From contig NZ_CAKD01000024.1 of assembly GCF_000297025.1 (NCBI RefSeq), positions 62,001 to 126,000 of the forward strand: 64,000 nucleotides of DNA. Direction: 5' to 3'. This DNA comes from Lactobacillus pasteurii DSM 23907 = CRBIP 24.76 (lineage in GTDB: Bacteria; Bacillota; Bacilli; Lactobacillales; Lactobacillaceae). Below, one piece after another: positions 49,465-59,172 of the stretch. The notes under the pieces were generated by a model. It had not been told where the DNA came from and did not search any database. It saw only the letters and a program-made list of their open reading frames with translations. The stretch's first letter is position 1, and each line of letters starts with the position of its first letter. The position numbers and the translations under genes were made by a program.

Positions 49465-50091
49465 ATGTTCGAAATTTTTCTTTTTATAAATCCTATCGGG
49501 ATTTATTGCTACGAAATCGAAAAAAGAATTCAAAAAGCGATCAAAGATTTAGATCTTGATGTTTGCTACCATTTTGTGCCAGTAGCAACTGTTGGCACTG
49601 TGCAAGAAGACTTAATTCGGCGCCGGAGAAATTCTCAACAATTGTGTGATTTATCTTACTTTACTCTAGCAACCAACCATGCTTTGGAAGATTATCATGC
49701 AATCAAACTAGCTTATGGCAATAAGCGTGCTAGAAAGTTTCTTTTTGCCTTGCAACAATATCTCAATGAAGATGGCACAACTTTTTCCTGCCAGCTAGTG
49801 GAGAAGATTTACCAAGAAATCGGCTTAAATAAAGCAACTATTCAAGAATTTAAATCTAGCGAGTACATTCGTGATTCAATCGATCAGGATCAAAAATTGG
49901 CCAACCAATGGCAAATCAAAAAAACACCAACTATCATCATTTTCAACGAAGAAAAAGAAAGTGACAGTGGTATCTTATTAGAAGGCCTAGTAAGCCAAAA
50001 CGATCTATATAAACTTTTGACTCCAGACAATGAGCATGATGATGAATACAGCAATAATTTAGTTACAGCTAACCATTTGCGTTTAGTCTAA
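49465..50091 (+). CDS. spxH: ClpXP adapter SpxH-like protein (YjbH), DsbA fold
   Basis: A 208-residue thioredoxin/DsbA-like protein. In Bacillus YjbH hands Spx to ClpXP. FLFINPIGIYCYEIEKRI is the position of the DsbA-type active site; here the first Cys of the CxxC motif is Gly (G12) and only C15 remains. QIKKTPTIIIFNEE carries the cis-Pro loop. The gene lies next to coiA and close to spx and mecA, as in Bacillus. RBS AAGAGGAG. It overlaps coiA (convergent) by four bases. Confidence 0.82.
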   Translation: MFEIFLFINPIGIYCYEIEKRIQKAIKDLDLDVCYHFVPVATVGTVQEDLIRRRRNSQQLCDLSYFTLATNHALEDYHAIKLAYGNKRARKFLFALQQYLNEDGTTFSCQLVEKIYQEIGLNKATIQEFKSSEYIRDSIDQDQKLANQWQIKKTPTIIIFNEEKESDSGILLEGLVSQNDLYKLLTPDNEHDDEYSNNLVTANHLRLV

Positions 50092-50957
50092 TCGCAATGA
50101 TTAGCTTTTTCTTTTGCCTTCAAAAAACTCAGCACCTTGTCTTCCTCCCCTGGCCTTCTGCCAGTAGCTAATATTTCTAGTGGCAAATCCGTCAATTGCA
50201 ATCTTTGCACATATAAGGCCTCGGCAACTTTTAAACCGTATTTGCTCTTTTGGCTTATCTGCTTTTTAAGATGCAATAATTGCTGATGCGGATCAAACTT
50301 TACCGATCTAAGCTTAGGTCGAAACTTCCACAAGTCTATGACTCCTTGTTCATCTAAAGAAAAGGTTCGAACTTGATAGACTAACTGCCTTCCAGCTGGC
50401 GCCTGAACGATATTATATTTGAGGCGCAGATGTCCCTTGACTGGATCTACTTCTAGATAATACTCGCCCCAATGTTGGTTATTTCGGAAAAAGATCAACT
50501 GCGTCTGCTTCAACTTCTTGCCCAAATAGTGCCTTTTGCCAACAATCCATAAGTCAAAAACGCCAAGTTCTTGATATAAATGGTGGCGATGGGCAAATTC
50601 CTGCTTGCTTAGTGGCGCGCATTGAACCTCAATTGCCAGTTTATTAGAAACCAATACATCGCTTCGTAACCTCCCTTGGGCTAGTTGGACTTCAACTTGC
50701 GCATCAAATCCGACAGCTGTAAAAGCAGATTTCAGTAGCATCTTTGATAAATGATGCTCATCCTTTTCTCCTAAACCCTCATAATGGGCAAGATGCTTGA
50801 AAAAGGCAATCTTTGATTCAGAAATTACCAAAATTACCCTTTTTCTACATTGCGGACAACGGTATTTTTCGCAATTTAAGGCTTTTTGCCTGCTTAAGAC
50901 TTGGTCAGCTTCTTCGACTGCAAGAACCAATTTTTTATTTAACATGGCAGCATACAT
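50088..50957 (-). CDS. coiA: Competence protein CoiA
   Basis: A 289-residue protein needed for transformation; it acts after DNA uptake with RecA. N-terminal Cys pair in KYRCPQCRKRV is zinc-ribbon-like; the nuclease-like core LAIEVQCAPLSKQEFAHRHHLY has a DUF559/Holliday-type Glu-x-Gln centre. ATG at 50957 has GGGGTG 5 bases upstream. The only promoter visible is the competence block at 50966-51001. Convergent with spxH. Confidence 0.92.
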   Translation of the reverse strand: MYAAMLNKKLVLAVEEADQVLSRQKALNCEKYRCPQCRKRVILVISESKIAFFKHLAHYEGLGEKDEHHLSKMLLKSAFTAVGFDAQVEVQLAQGRLRSDVLVSNKLAIEVQCAPLSKQEFAHRHHLYQELGVFDLWIVGKRHYLGKKLKQTQLIFFRNNQHWGEYYLEVDPVKGHLRLKYNIVQAPAGRQLVYQVRTFSLDEQGVIDLWKFRPKLRSVKFDPHQQLLHLKKQISQKSKYGLKVAEALYVQRLQLTDLPLEILATGRRPGEEDKVLSFLKAKEKANHCD

Positions 50958-50965
50958 TTTTACAC

Positions 50966-51001
50966 CCCATATTTAAATACGCAAAAAAGGCAGAAAAATT
51001 T
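50966..51001 (-). promoter_or_regulatory. Com-box-like promoter of coiA
   Basis: On the minus strand AAATTTTT, 12-base spacer ending in TTTTTTG, CGTATTTA and ATATGGG; the final GGGG also serves as ribosome site. The upstream half is part of the mecA terminator. Confidence 0.65.
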
Positions 51002-51008
51002 CTGCCTT
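50984..51008 (-). terminator. mecA terminator
   Basis: AAAGGCAGAAA and TTTCTGCCTTT form a perfect stem with a TT loop, followed on the minus strand by TTTG; its T-run is also the T-tract of the coiA com-box. Confidence 0.8.
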
Positions 51009-51033
51009 TACCAAATCTTAAGAATTTATTTTA

Positions 51034-51711
51034 TTAGCGATCAAAATAATAGCGCAAATTGCCCAATGCATCCTGACGCATTATGCACTTGCCTAGTCGC
51101 TTAGCTGTGCTAAATTCGCTATCATTTACCTTTAGCCCATATTCATTCATAATTGCCCAAGTATCTTCAGGTTTAATCTCGGCATAAATATCATTCAAAA
51201 AAGCTGCTTCAAGGTAATATTTCCCCTTAAAAAAGTACAGACTAGTAGCTAGATCGCTGACTTTTAAACTATCGGCAAGTTCAACTACCATACCTAAATC
51301 AGTGAAGCTATAAGCTTGTCGGTCATTAGTAGAATCATCTGCTTCGCTATCTGCTTCAGTTTGAGATTCAGCTTTAGCAGGGGGGCTTTCAGCTAAATCC
51401 GCAAATTCCATATCAACATCGCTATCAGCAGTTTGATCTAAGCCAAAGGCTTTAAGCACATTAGGATTATCTGCATCGACTTTGCTAATAAGTAAGTCTA
51501 AGCCATCGCGATTAGGCATCACTTGGAAACTTACCGGAGAGTCGTCTGCAAAGCTATGGTCTTCATCGATTTCGGATAAAATTGAATAGAAAAAGTCTTG
51601 GATCTTTAAACGATCCTTCAACATATCTAAAACGCTGACCCCACGTTCGGCCAATTCTTCTCTACTAATCTTTACTCGAATGGTTTTATCATCAATTCGA
51701 TTAACTTTCAC
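51034..51711 (-). CDS. mecA: Adaptor protein MecA
   Basis: About 225 residues. MecA links substrates such as ComK, ComS/ComX and Spx to Clp ATPases. N-terminal VNRIDDKTIRVKISREELAERGVSVLDML and C-terminal YFFKGKYYLEAAF and RLGKCIMRQDALGNLRYYF match the family; the middle is an acidic linker (about 105-140). A GTG nine codons upstream is possible, but GAGGTG lies 6 bases before the GTG at 51711, which gives the usual N-terminus. It lies between coiA and spx. Confidence 0.92.
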   Translation of the reverse strand: MKVNRIDDKTIRVKISREELAERGVSVLDMLKDRLKIQDFFYSILSEIDEDHSFADDSPVSFQVMPNRDGLDLLISKVDADNPNVLKAFGLDQTADSDVDMEFADLAESPPAKAESQTEADSEADDSTNDRQAYSFTDLGMVVELADSLKVSDLATSLYFFKGKYYLEAAFLNDIYAEIKPEDTWAIMNEYGLKVNDSEFSTAKRLGKCIMRQDALGNLRYYFDR

Positions 51712-51768
51712 AATTTTCACCTCGTCATAGTTTGCCACCTATAAAGTATCACATATTTAGGAAAAATA

Positions 51769-51790
51769 AAAAAGCGTTATTAACTAACGC
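51769..51790 (-). terminator. spx terminator
   Basis: AGCGTTA and TAACGCT arms with T6 on the minus strand. Confidence 0.8.
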
Positions 51791-51802
51791 TCCCTTTGTT
51801 TT

Positions 51803-52207
51803 CTATGCTTCTAAATCTGCAATCTTTTGTGCTTCTGCTAGTTCTAAGCGACGAACCTTGCGTGGTAAGAAACGACGAATCTCGTCTTCATTGTAGCCAA
51901 CTTGCAGACGGCGATCATCCATGATAATTGGACGCTTCAAAAGACTTGGATCCTCTTTGATCAAATCAATTAATTGGTCAATCGACAAATCATCTAAATC
52001 AACCTTAAGTTGCTTAAATACCCGTGAACGAGTAGAAATAATTTCTTCGGTACCATTTTCAGTCATTCGCAAAATTTGTAAGATTTCGCTCTTGCTTAGT
52101 GGATCAGAGAAGATATTTCTTTCTTTGAACGGAATTTCATGTTGTTCTAGCCAAGCTTTAGCCTTACGACATGAAGTACAACTAGGAGATACATACAAAT
52201 TTACCAT
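51803..52207 (-). CDS. spx: Transcriptional regulator Spx
   Basis: A 134-residue ArsC-like regulator that binds RNA polymerase alpha under disulfide stress. The redox switch CxxC is intact (C10-T-S-C13) and the RPI motif ([22 protein letters not shown]) is present. Levels are normally set by ClpXP with SpxH, encoded nearby. The ATG at 52207 follows GGGGTG; a GTG three codons upstream is possible. Promoter at 52257-52285. Confidence 0.95.
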   Translation of the reverse strand: MVNLYVSPSCTSCRKAKAWLEQHEIPFKERNIFSDPLSKSEILQILRMTENGTEEIISTRSRVFKQLKVDLDDLSIDQLIDLIKEDPSLLKRPIIMDDRRLQVGYNEDEIRRFLPRKVRRLELAEAQKIADLEA

Positions 52208-52256
52208 ACAATTCACACCCCTTAAAATTATCGTTTACATATCTTATCTTACATAT

Positions 52257-52285
52257 AGTATACCACTTCCACTGACTTTTTGTAA
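52257..52285 (-). promoter_or_regulatory. spx promoter
   Basis: On the minus strand TTACAA (52280-52285), 17-base spacer, TATACT (52257-52262) with an upstream TGG (extended -10). Confidence 0.75.
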
Positions 52286-52379
52286 GTTATTTTTTGATAA
52301 ACTTTTTTACAACCTTAAAAGTAGCGATATTACAATGTTTAGTATCTTAAAAAAATTCAATTTATTTAATTTTTGGCAA

Positions 52380-52421
52380 ACAAAAAGAATATGTTGGACT
52401 AGTCCAGCATATTCTTTTTAA
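52380..52421 (-). terminator. ptsHI terminator
   Basis: AAAAGAATATG and CATATTCTTTT arms continue into TGGAC/GTCCA; T-run on the minus strand; 8 bases past the ptsI stop. Confidence 0.85.
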
Positions 52422-52428
52422 AATGGTG

Positions 52429-54162
52429 TTATTTAATGAGCTTGTCCATTAAATCCTTAACTAACTTCTCGTTTTCTTCAGAAGTTTCTGAAACGAAGCA
52501 AGCTTGGTTAGCTAATTCCTTAAGGTCTTCAGTATTCAACTTGCTCATCAAGCTTCTAATTCTCAAGATTGAAGTTGCGCTCATTGAATATTCATCAAGT
52601 CCCATTGACAATAAGATTGGGAACATTACGCTATCGCCGGCAGCTTCACCACACATACCTACCCAGATACCGTTCTTGTGGGCACCATCGATAGTTTGCT
52701 TGATCAAACGCAAAACTGATGGGTTGTATGGTTGGTAAAGGTAAGAAACGTTTTCGTTTCCACGGTCTGCAGCCATAGTGTATTGGATCAAGTCGTTGGT
52801 ACCAATTGAGAAGAAGTCAACTTCCTTAGCAAATTGGTCAGCCAAAACTGCTGCTGCAGGTACTTCGATCATCATACCTACTTGAAGGTCGTCGCCTACC
52901 TTAATGCCGCTGGCAATCAACTTGTCCTTTTCGTCGTTTAAGATAGCCTTAGCCTTACGCAATTCACCCAAAGTACCAATCATTGGGAACATAATTCCCA
53001 ATTTACCATAAGCTGATGCACGCAATAAAGCTCTTAATTGGGTACGGAAAATTTCTTCATTCATCAATGAAAGACGAACTGCACGTACACCTAAGAATGG
53101 GTTCATTTCTTCTGGCAAGTCCCAGTAATCAAGGTGCTTATCACCACCAATATCCATGGTTCTGATAACAACTTGCTTACCATTCATGCCTTCGATAACT
53201 TTCTTGTAAGCTTCGAATTGGTCATCTTCTGATGGGAAAGTACTTGAATCCATGTATAAGAATTCAGTTCTGTACAAACCGATTGCTTCAGCACCATTTT
53301 CATGAACACCAGGCATATCATTTGGAGTACCAATGTTAGCAGCAATAATAAATTGCTTGCCGTCAGCAGTTACCGAAGGAGCATCCTTCAACTTTTGCCA
53401 TTCAGCCTTTTGCTTAAGGAATGCTTCAGCCTTTTCCTTGTATTCAGTTACTTGGTCATCAGTTGGCAAGATGATAGCTGCACCGTCTAAACCGTCAGCG
53501 ATCATCATTTGACCATCAGTAATTTCCTTAGTAATTGAATCAGTACCTACTACAGCTGGCAATTCCAATGAACGTGCCATAATTGCTGAGTGAGCTGTTC
53601 TACCACCAATATCAGTTACAAATCCCTTAACGTAGTTCTTGTTAAGTTGAGCAGTATCACTTGGAGTTAAGTCGTGAGCTACAACGATAACTTCGTGATC
53701 AATTGATGCTGGGTCTGGCAACTTCTTACCAAGCAAGTGAGCCATGATACGCTTAGAAACGTCACGAACATCGGCAGCACGTTCTTGCATGTAAGGATTG
53801 TCAACCATGCTTTCAAAAATAGTAATGAATTTTTGAGCTGTTTCATCAAGAGCTGCTTCGGCATTAACTGATTGGTTCTTAATTTCTTCTTCAATTGCAC
53901 CAGTAAATTCTGGGTCGTTCAAGATCATTAAGTGAGCTTCGAAAACTTGTGCTTCTTCTTCACCCAAGTTAGTCTTGGCAATATCACGAATATGTTCAAC
54001 TTCGCTAGTTGAGTCGCTAACTGCTTTCTTGTAGCGAGCTACTTCAGAATCAATATCTTCGATTGTTGACTTGCTGAATGAAAGATCAGGTTCAACAAGA
54101 AGATATGCTGGAGCAATAGCAATACCATCACTAGCAGCAATACCATTAAGAGTCTTGGACAT
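52429..54162 (-). CDS. ptsI: Phosphoenolpyruvate-protein phosphotransferase (Enzyme I)
   Basis: A 577-residue cytoplasmic enzyme that takes phosphate from PEP and passes it to HPr His15. The phospho-His motif [15 protein letters not shown] is at about 185-199; the PEP site contains [45 protein letters not shown] and GMCGEAAGD. Start overlaps the ptsH stop by one base. Confidence 0.98.
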   Translation of the reverse strand: MSKTLNGIAASDGIAIAPAYLLVEPDLSFSKSTIEDIDSEVARYKKAVSDSTSEVEHIRDIAKTNLGEEEAQVFEAHLMILNDPEFTGAIEEEIKNQSVNAEAALDETAQKFITIFESMVDNPYMQERAADVRDVSKRIMAHLLGKKLPDPASIDHEVIVVAHDLTPSDTAQLNKNYVKGFVTDIGGRTAHSAIMARSLELPAVVGTDSITKEITDGQMMIADGLDGAAIILPTDDQVTEYKEKAEAFLKQKAEWQKLKDAPSVTADGKQFIIAANIGTPNDMPGVHENGAEAIGLYRTEFLYMDSSTFPSEDDQFEAYKKVIEGMNGKQVVIRTMDIGGDKHLDYWDLPEEMNPFLGVRAVRLSLMNEEIFRTQLRALLRASAYGKLGIMFPMIGTLGELRKAKAILNDEKDKLIASGIKVGDDLQVGMMIEVPAAAVLADQFAKEVDFFSIGTNDLIQYTMAADRGNENVSYLYQPYNPSVLRLIKQTIDGAHKNGIWVGMCGEAAGDSVMFPILLSMGLDEYSMSATSILRIRSLMSKLNTEDLKELANQACFVSETSEENEKLVKDLMDKLIK

Positions 54163-54428
54163 TATTCAGCTAAACCTTCTTTTTTCATAGTGTCAGTGAT
54201 TGCTTCCAAAGCATCTTTTTCGTCGTCACCTTCTGCAGAGATGGTAACATCAGCGTTTTGACCAACACCAAGTGACATAACACCCATGATTGACTTCAAG
54301 TTAACTGACTTGCCGTTGTATTCCAAGTTAATGTCTGAACCAAACTTTGAAGCTGCTTGTACTAACAAAGTAGCTGGACGTGCGTGAATACCTGTTTCTG
54401 CAATGATGTGAAAATCGCGTTTTTCCAT
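54162..54428 (-). CDS. ptsH: Phosphocarrier protein HPr
   Basis: 88 residues. H15 in GIHARPAT receives phosphate from Enzyme I; S46 in LKSIMGVM is the target of HprK (encoded at 19.3 kb) and controls CcpA. A frame from 54482 is rejected since AAAGGAGA stands 8 bases before the ATG at 54428. Promoter at 54492-54520. Confidence 0.98.
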   Translation of the reverse strand: MEKRDFHIIAETGIHARPATLLVQAASKFGSDINLEYNGKSVNLKSIMGVMSLGVGQNADVTISAEGDDEKDALEAITDTMKKEGLAE

Positions 54429-54491
54429 TTGAAATATCTCCTTTAAAATCAAAAAAATTAAACGGTAAACTAAAATACCCATTCGGTTAAT

Positions 54492-54520
54492 AGATTATCA
54501 TTTTTTTGCCGTTTGCACAA
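54492..54520 (-). promoter_or_regulatory. ptsHI promoter
   Basis: On the minus strand TTGTGC (54515-54520), 17-base spacer, TAATCT (54492-54497), about 64 bases before ptsH. Confidence 0.6.
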
Positions 54521-54555
54521 CGAAAAAAGCGTAATTATGTAAATGTTTTCATTAA

Positions 54556-54741
54556 CTATTTTTGCGCACTAACACTGGTATAGATAATATTTCCACCCCG
54601 CTTGGCCTCGCCAGTAATACTCTGCCTACGACCATAACCGCGCAAAACGCTTTGAAATTCAAAAGCATCCTTTGCTTCAACTTCATACTCAGCCAATTTT
54701 CCATCGACTAATTGATCTAAAATTTCTTCATACTTGTTCAA
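54556..54741 (-). CDS. Small conserved-looking protein, unknown function
   Basis: 61 residues, TTG start, GAGGATG 10 bases upstream. It is mixed charged and polar (YEEILDQLVDGKLAEYEVEAKD then a basic GYGRRQSITGEAKRGGNIIYT), with no membrane helix. Codon usage resembles the neighbours, and nothing else explains the 190-base gap between clpE and ptsH promoters. I do not recognise the family. Confidence 0.6.
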   Translation of the reverse strand: MNKYEEILDQLVDGKLAEYEVEAKDAFEFQSVLRGYGRRQSITGEAKRGGNIIYTSVSAQK

Positions 54742-54843
54742 ATTATCACATCCTCAATCACCAAGAATACCATTAATTCTACTAAATTTTGGCCCAAAAA
54801 TTAAATTTTATAATTTTCTTACAAAAGATAAGTATTTCAGCTC

Positions 54844-54870
54844 TTAGCACTTGACTTTGTAGAGTGCTAA
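54844..54870 (+). promoter_or_regulatory. CIRCE operator (HrcA) before clpE
   Basis: TTAGCACTT-N9-GAGTGCTAA matches the CIRCE consensus at 17 of 18 arm positions; it lies 43 bases before clpE and about 30 bases after a TATAAT at 54809-54814. Confidence 0.85.
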
Positions 54871-54912
54871 TCATAAAATTTGAATTAGTAAAAGTGAAAG
54901 GCGGTAAAGAAA

Positions 54913-57135
54913 TTGCTTTGTCAAAATTGTAATAGACGGCCAGCCTCCATCCACCTTTATGCTAAGGTGAATGGCCAAGACCGCGAGATGGATTTATGTC
55001 AAACATGTTATCAAGAATTTAGAAACAAACAAAGACAATCAGGTACTAATATGAACAATAATGGTAATAACGATTTCCCAGATCAATTCGATGATTTCAA
55101 CCAATTCTTCGATTTTCTTGGAAACAATTTAAACTCAAATAACCAAAACCCAAGAAATAATGAACCAAAGAGCCAATTAGGCGGCGGTGGTCGCAAAGGC
55201 GGTTTGCTTGATCAATACGGTACTGACTTAACAGCTCTTGCTAAGAAAGGCAAGATCGACCCAGTTATTGGACGTGATCATGAAATTGCCCGCGTAATCG
55301 AAATTTTGAACCGTCGTACTAAGAATAACCCTGTCTTAATCGGTGAAGCCGGTGTTGGTAAGACAGCTGTTGTTGAAGGCTTAGCCCAACAAATTGTTGA
55401 TGGTTCTGTTCCTGCCAAGCTTCAAGACAAGCGCATTATTTCATTAAATGTCGTTTCGCTTGTTCAAGGCACCGGTATCCGTGGTCAATTTGAACAAAGA
55501 ATGGAACAATTGATCAAGGAACTCCAAAACCGCAACGATATCATCCTATTTATTGATGAAATTCACGAAATTGTTGGCGCTGGCAATGCTGAAGGCGGAA
55601 TGGACGCCGGAAACATTATCAAGCCCGCTTTAGCCCGTGGCGAATTGCAATTAGTTGGTGCAACCACTATTAAGGAATACCGCGAAATCGAAAAGGATTC
55701 TGCTTTAGCTAGACGTTTCCAACCAGTAGAAGTTAAGGAACCTTCTATTGATGAAACTATCAGAATTTTAAAGGGTATTCAAAAGCGCTACGAAGACTAC
55801 CACCACGTAAAATATACTGATAAGGCCGTTGAAGCTGCTGCTAAATTATCTGCAAGATATATTCAAGATCGTTTCTTGCCAGACAAGGCAATTGACTTGC
55901 TTGATGAAGCTGGTTCAAGAATGAACTTGACTATTCCTTATATTGATAAGGAAAAGATGCAAGAGCGAATCAACGCTGCAGAAGAATTGAAGCGCGAAGC
56001 TTTGAAGAATGAAGACTACGAAAAGGCAGCCTACTATCGTGATCAAATCGAAAAGTATGACAAGATGAAGGACCAAAAAGTTGACCCTGATAAGTCTCCA
56101 ATTATTACCGACAAGATCATGAACAAGATCGTTGAAGAAAAGACCAACATCCCTGTCGGCGAAATTCAAAAGCAAGAAGAAGCACAATTGCAAAACTTGG
56201 CTAGCGACTTAAAGTCTCGCGTCATTGGACAAGATCAAGCCGTTGAAAAAGTTGCTAGAGCTATTCGTCGTAACCGCATCGGCTTCAACAAGTCAGGCCG
56301 GCCAATCGGCTCCTTCCTCTTTGTTGGACCTACTGGTGTTGGTAAGACTGAACTTGCTAAGCAACTAGCAAGACAAATGTTTGGTTCTGACGATGCAATG
56401 ATCAGAATTGACATGTCAGAATACATGGAACAATACTCCGTTTCTAAATTGATCGGTTCTGCTCCAGGTTATGTTGGCTATGAAGAAGCTGGTCAATTGA
56501 CTGAACAAGTCCGTCACAACCCATACAGCTTGATTTTGCTTGATGAAATTGAAAAGGCTCACCCTGACGTAATGAACCTCTTCTTGCAAATTCTTGATGA
56601 TGGTCGCTTAACTGACTCTCAAGGTCGTACCGTTTCCTTCAAAGATACAATCATCATCATGACTTCAAATGCAGGTCAAGGAATCAAGGAAGCTAGCGTT
56701 GGATTCACTGCTGAAAATAACAGCGATAAGTCCCCTGACGCTGCTAGAAATGCGATGACTCAATACTTTAAGCCAGAATTTTTGAACAGACTTGATGACG
56801 TAATTGAATTCAAGGAATTGGACAAGACTGACTTAATTAAGATCGTCAACTTGATGCTTGCTAAGACCAATGAAATGGTTAAGGATCAAGGTCTTCACAT
56901 CGACGTAACCGATGCAGCTAAGAACAAGCTAGTTGAAGATGGCTTTAACCCAGCTATGGGTGCTCGCCCACTTCGCAGAACTATTCAAGAAGAAATTGAA
57001 GATACTGTTGCCGACTTCAAGTTGGATCACACAGATGCTAAGAACTTGAAGGCAGATTTAGTTGATGACAAGATCGTTATCTTTGATGAAGATACTAACA
57101 ATCAACCAGCTGAGGAAGCTGAAACAGAAGAATAG
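54913..57135 (+). CDS. clpE: ATP-dependent Clp protease ATP-binding subunit ClpE
   Basis: A 740-residue class 1 Clp ATPase. The N-terminal zinc finger ([15 protein letters not shown]) distinguishes ClpE from ClpC. An Asn-rich linker (about 40-80) follows, then AAA+ domain 1 (GEAGVGKTA), a UVR domain (about 345-385) and AAA+ domain 2 (GPTGVGKTE). It disaggregates proteins and feeds ClpP. The start is TTG with AAAGGCGG upstream; this is the only start that includes the zinc finger. CIRCE upstream predicts HrcA control. Confidence 0.97.
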   Translation: MLCQNCNRRPASIHLYAKVNGQDREMDLCQTCYQEFRNKQRQSGTNMNNNGNNDFPDQFDDFNQFFDFLGNNLNSNNQNPRNNEPKSQLGGGGRKGGLLDQYGTDLTALAKKGKIDPVIGRDHEIARVIEILNRRTKNNPVLIGEAGVGKTAVVEGLAQQIVDGSVPAKLQDKRIISLNVVSLVQGTGIRGQFEQRMEQLIKELQNRNDIILFIDEIHEIVGAGNAEGGMDAGNIIKPALARGELQLVGATTIKEYREIEKDSALARRFQPVEVKEPSIDETIRILKGIQKRYEDYHHVKYTDKAVEAAAKLSARYIQDRFLPDKAIDLLDEAGSRMNLTIPYIDKEKMQERINAAEELKREALKNEDYEKAAYYRDQIEKYDKMKDQKVDPDKSPIITDKIMNKIVEEKTNIPVGEIQKQEEAQLQNLASDLKSRVIGQDQAVEKVARAIRRNRIGFNKSGRPIGSFLFVGPTGVGKTELAKQLARQMFGSDDAMIRIDMSEYMEQYSVSKLIGSAPGYVGYEEAGQLTEQVRHNPYSLILLDEIEKAHPDVMNLFLQILDDGRLTDSQGRTVSFKDTIIIMTSNAGQGIKEASVGFTAENNSDKSPDAARNAMTQYFKPEFLNRLDDVIEFKELDKTDLIKIVNLMLAKTNEMVKDQGLHIDVTDAAKNKLVEDGFNPAMGARPLRRTIQEEIEDTVADFKLDHTDAKNLKADLVDDKIVIFDEDTNNQPAEEAETEE

Positions 57136-57140
57136 TATTT

Positions 57141-57188
57141 TAAAAGGTGGCGTCAGGTCTAGCTTAAGATGAGTGCCACCTTTTTTTG
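57141..57188 (+). terminator. clpE terminator
   Basis: AAAAGGTGGC and GCCACCTTTT arms with a 24-base loop and T7. Confidence 0.8.
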
Positions 57189-57276
57189 TATATTTGTTAA
57201 AAAAATCATTAATTCAACCGGACAATTAGGTTATACTTAAATTGTAAGGTGATAACTAGAGAAACGGGTGAGATCT

Positions 57277-57558
57277 ATGCATTTAATCGATGTAACCAAC
57301 AGCTACGCAGAATTAGTTCACAGTCAACTTAATACAACCGACGCTACTTATGTCAAGGTCTATTCATTAGGCAATACTTCAGTCGTCTACACTGAAAGCA
57401 AGATTGCCATTGGTATCGTTTTAGAGAATCATGATCGTCGCATTCGTGAAAATGAAGTTGAATTTGTGATCAAGCGTTTAGTTAAAAATCATGATGCTAC
57501 CTACACTCTTACAGTCGACCGTAGCAGACACTTGATTGAAATTCACCTTGATAAGTAA
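57277..57558 (+). CDS. DUF1827 family protein
   Basis: A 93-residue soluble protein. HLIDVTNSYAELVHSQL and ATYVKVYSLGNTSVVYTES fit DUF1827, found in lactic acid bacteria with no known function. ATG 57277 follows GGGTGAG; a GTG three codons upstream is possible. Promoter probably TTAATT-N17-TATACT at about 57207-57238. Confidence 0.75.
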   Translation: MHLIDVTNSYAELVHSQLNTTDATYVKVYSLGNTSVVYTESKIAIGIVLENHDRRIRENEVEFVIKRLVKNHDATYTLTVDRSRHLIEIHLDK

Positions 57559-57561
57559 TCA

Positions 57562-57599
57562 AAAAAATCCCAATAGCCAAAAGCTGTTGGGATTTTTTG
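57562..57599. terminator. Bidirectional terminator of the DUF1827 gene and prfC
   Basis: AAAATCCCAATAGC and GCTGTTGGGATTTT arms with A7 and T6 flanks. Confidence 0.85.
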
Positions 57600-57600
57600 T

Positions 57601-59172
57601 TTATAATTTTTCGCTTAATTCAATGTCAGGATACTTATCCTTGAAGAAGCGTTCGGCAAATTCATTTTCGAATAAGAATAATGGGTTGTCATAGCGGTCC
57701 TTAACTAGTAAGTTACGTGAGTTAGACATTGATAAATCTAATTGATCTGGATTAATCCAGCGAGCAACACGGTGGCCAATTGGGGTCATTTCAACTTCAG
57801 AATTGTATTCGTTCATCATTCTGAATTTGAAAACTTCAAATTGAAGCTGACCAACTGCACCTAAGATGTAATCATCAGTTTGATAATTCTTGTAAAGTTG
57901 GATGGCTCCTTCTTGAACCAATTGATTCATTCCTTTGTGGAATGACTTTTGCTTCATCACATTCTTAGCAGTTACGCGCATAAATAATTCTGGCGTAAAT
58001 TCTGGCAATTCAGGAAATTCCACCTTGCGCTTGCCTGAATAGATACTGTCGCCGATTTGGAAGTTACCAGTATCGTACAAACCAACAATATCGCCTGCAA
58101 CTGCGTCATTAACTTGAACACGTTCACTGGACATGAATTCAGTGGCATTGTTCAAACGGATCGTCTTGCCAGTTCTAGCCAAAGTAACGTCTAAGCCACG
58201 GTTGAATTCACCACTAGCAACTCTTACAAAGGCAATTCTGTCGCGGTGATGTGGGTTCATGTTAGCTTGGATCTTGAAGATGAAACCAGCAAAGCTTGGA
58301 TCATCAGCGGCTAATTCTTCGCCGCCATTTACTTCATGGCTACTTGGAGCAGGTGCTAAATCAACGAAACTCTTCAAGAAAGTTTCAACTCCAAAGTTAG
58401 TCAAAGCTGAGCCAAAGAATACTGGAGTTTGATCACCCTTGGCAATCTTTTCTAAATCAAAAGTATTGCCGGCTTCCTTGATCAAATCAATGTCATCAAG
58501 GGTTTCCTCAAATTGTGGGTCATGGCTTAATTCTTCAGAATCTGGCAAAGTGCCATCTTCAGTCAATGGAATAAAGCGGTCTTCCCCATCTTTGTGGTAA
58601 AGCTCTACTCGCTTGTTGGCAATATCGTATAAACCCTTTAAGGTTTGCCCTGAACCAATTGGCCAGTCCATAGCTACGCCTTCAATGCCAAGTAGTTCTT
58701 CTAATTCCGCGATCAAGTCTAGTGGTGGGCGTCCATCACGGTCAAGCTTGTTCATAAAAGTGAAAATTGGAATACCACGCTTTTTTACAACCTTGAACAA
58801 CTTCTTAGTCTGTGGCTCGATACCCTTAGCAGAGTCGATTACCATCACTGCTGCGTCAACGGCCATCAAAGTTCGATAGGTATCTTCAGAGAAATCTTGG
58901 TGTCCTGGCGTATCCAAGATATTGATTCTCTTGCCTTCATATTCAAATTGCATTACCGAACTAGTAACAGAAATACCACGTTGCTTTTCAATTTCCATCC
59001 AGTCACTAGTAGCGTAATTACCAGTCTTTCTGGCCTTAACCGTACCAGCTTGTCTGATTACTCCACCAAACAAAAGCAATTGCTCAGTAATCGTAGTCTT
59101 ACCGGCGTCCGGGTGAGAAATAATCGCAAACGTTCTTCTTTTATTTACTTTGTCTATTAGTTTTTCAGTCAT
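57601..59172 (-). CDS. prfC: Peptide chain release factor 3
   Basis: A 523-residue GTPase that recycles RF1/RF2 from the ribosome. G1 is [10 protein letters not shown]2/switch [14 protein letters not shown]3 DTPGHQDF, G4 NKLDRDGR. The RF3-specific C-terminal part ([18 protein letters not shown]) separates it from EF-G. The start overlaps the stop of the CorC-like gene by one base. Confidence 0.96.
   Translation of the reverse strand: MTEKLIDKVNKRRTFAIISHPDAGKTTITEQLLLFGGVIRQAGTVKARKTGNYATSDWMEIEKQRGISVTSSVMQFEYEGKRINILDTPGHQDFSEDTYRTLMAVDAAVMVIDSAKGIEPQTKKLFKVVKKRGIPIFTFMNKLDRDGRPPLDLIAELEELLGIEGVAMDWPIGSGQTLKGLYDIANKRVELYHKDGEDRFIPLTEDGTLPDSEELSHDPQFEETLDDIDLIKEAGNTFDLEKIAKGDQTPVFFGSALTNFGVETFLKSFVDLAPAPSSHEVNGGEELAADDPSFAGFIFKIQANMNPHHRDRIAFVRVASGEFNRGLDVTLARTGKTIRLNNATEFMSSERVQVNDAVAGDIVGLYDTGNFQIGDSIYSGKRKVEFPELPEFTPELFMRVTAKNVMKQKSFHKGMNQLVQEGAIQLYKNYQTDDYILGAVGQLQFEVFKFRMMNEYNSEVEMTPIGHRVARWINPDQLDLSMSNSRNLLVKDRYDNPLFLFENEFAERFFKDKYPDIELSEKL

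Noticed and set aside
52217-52428. Possible small RNA or leader between spx and ptsI
   Set aside because: The region is accounted for by the spx promoter and ptsI terminator; no further stem-loop or ORF is convincing.
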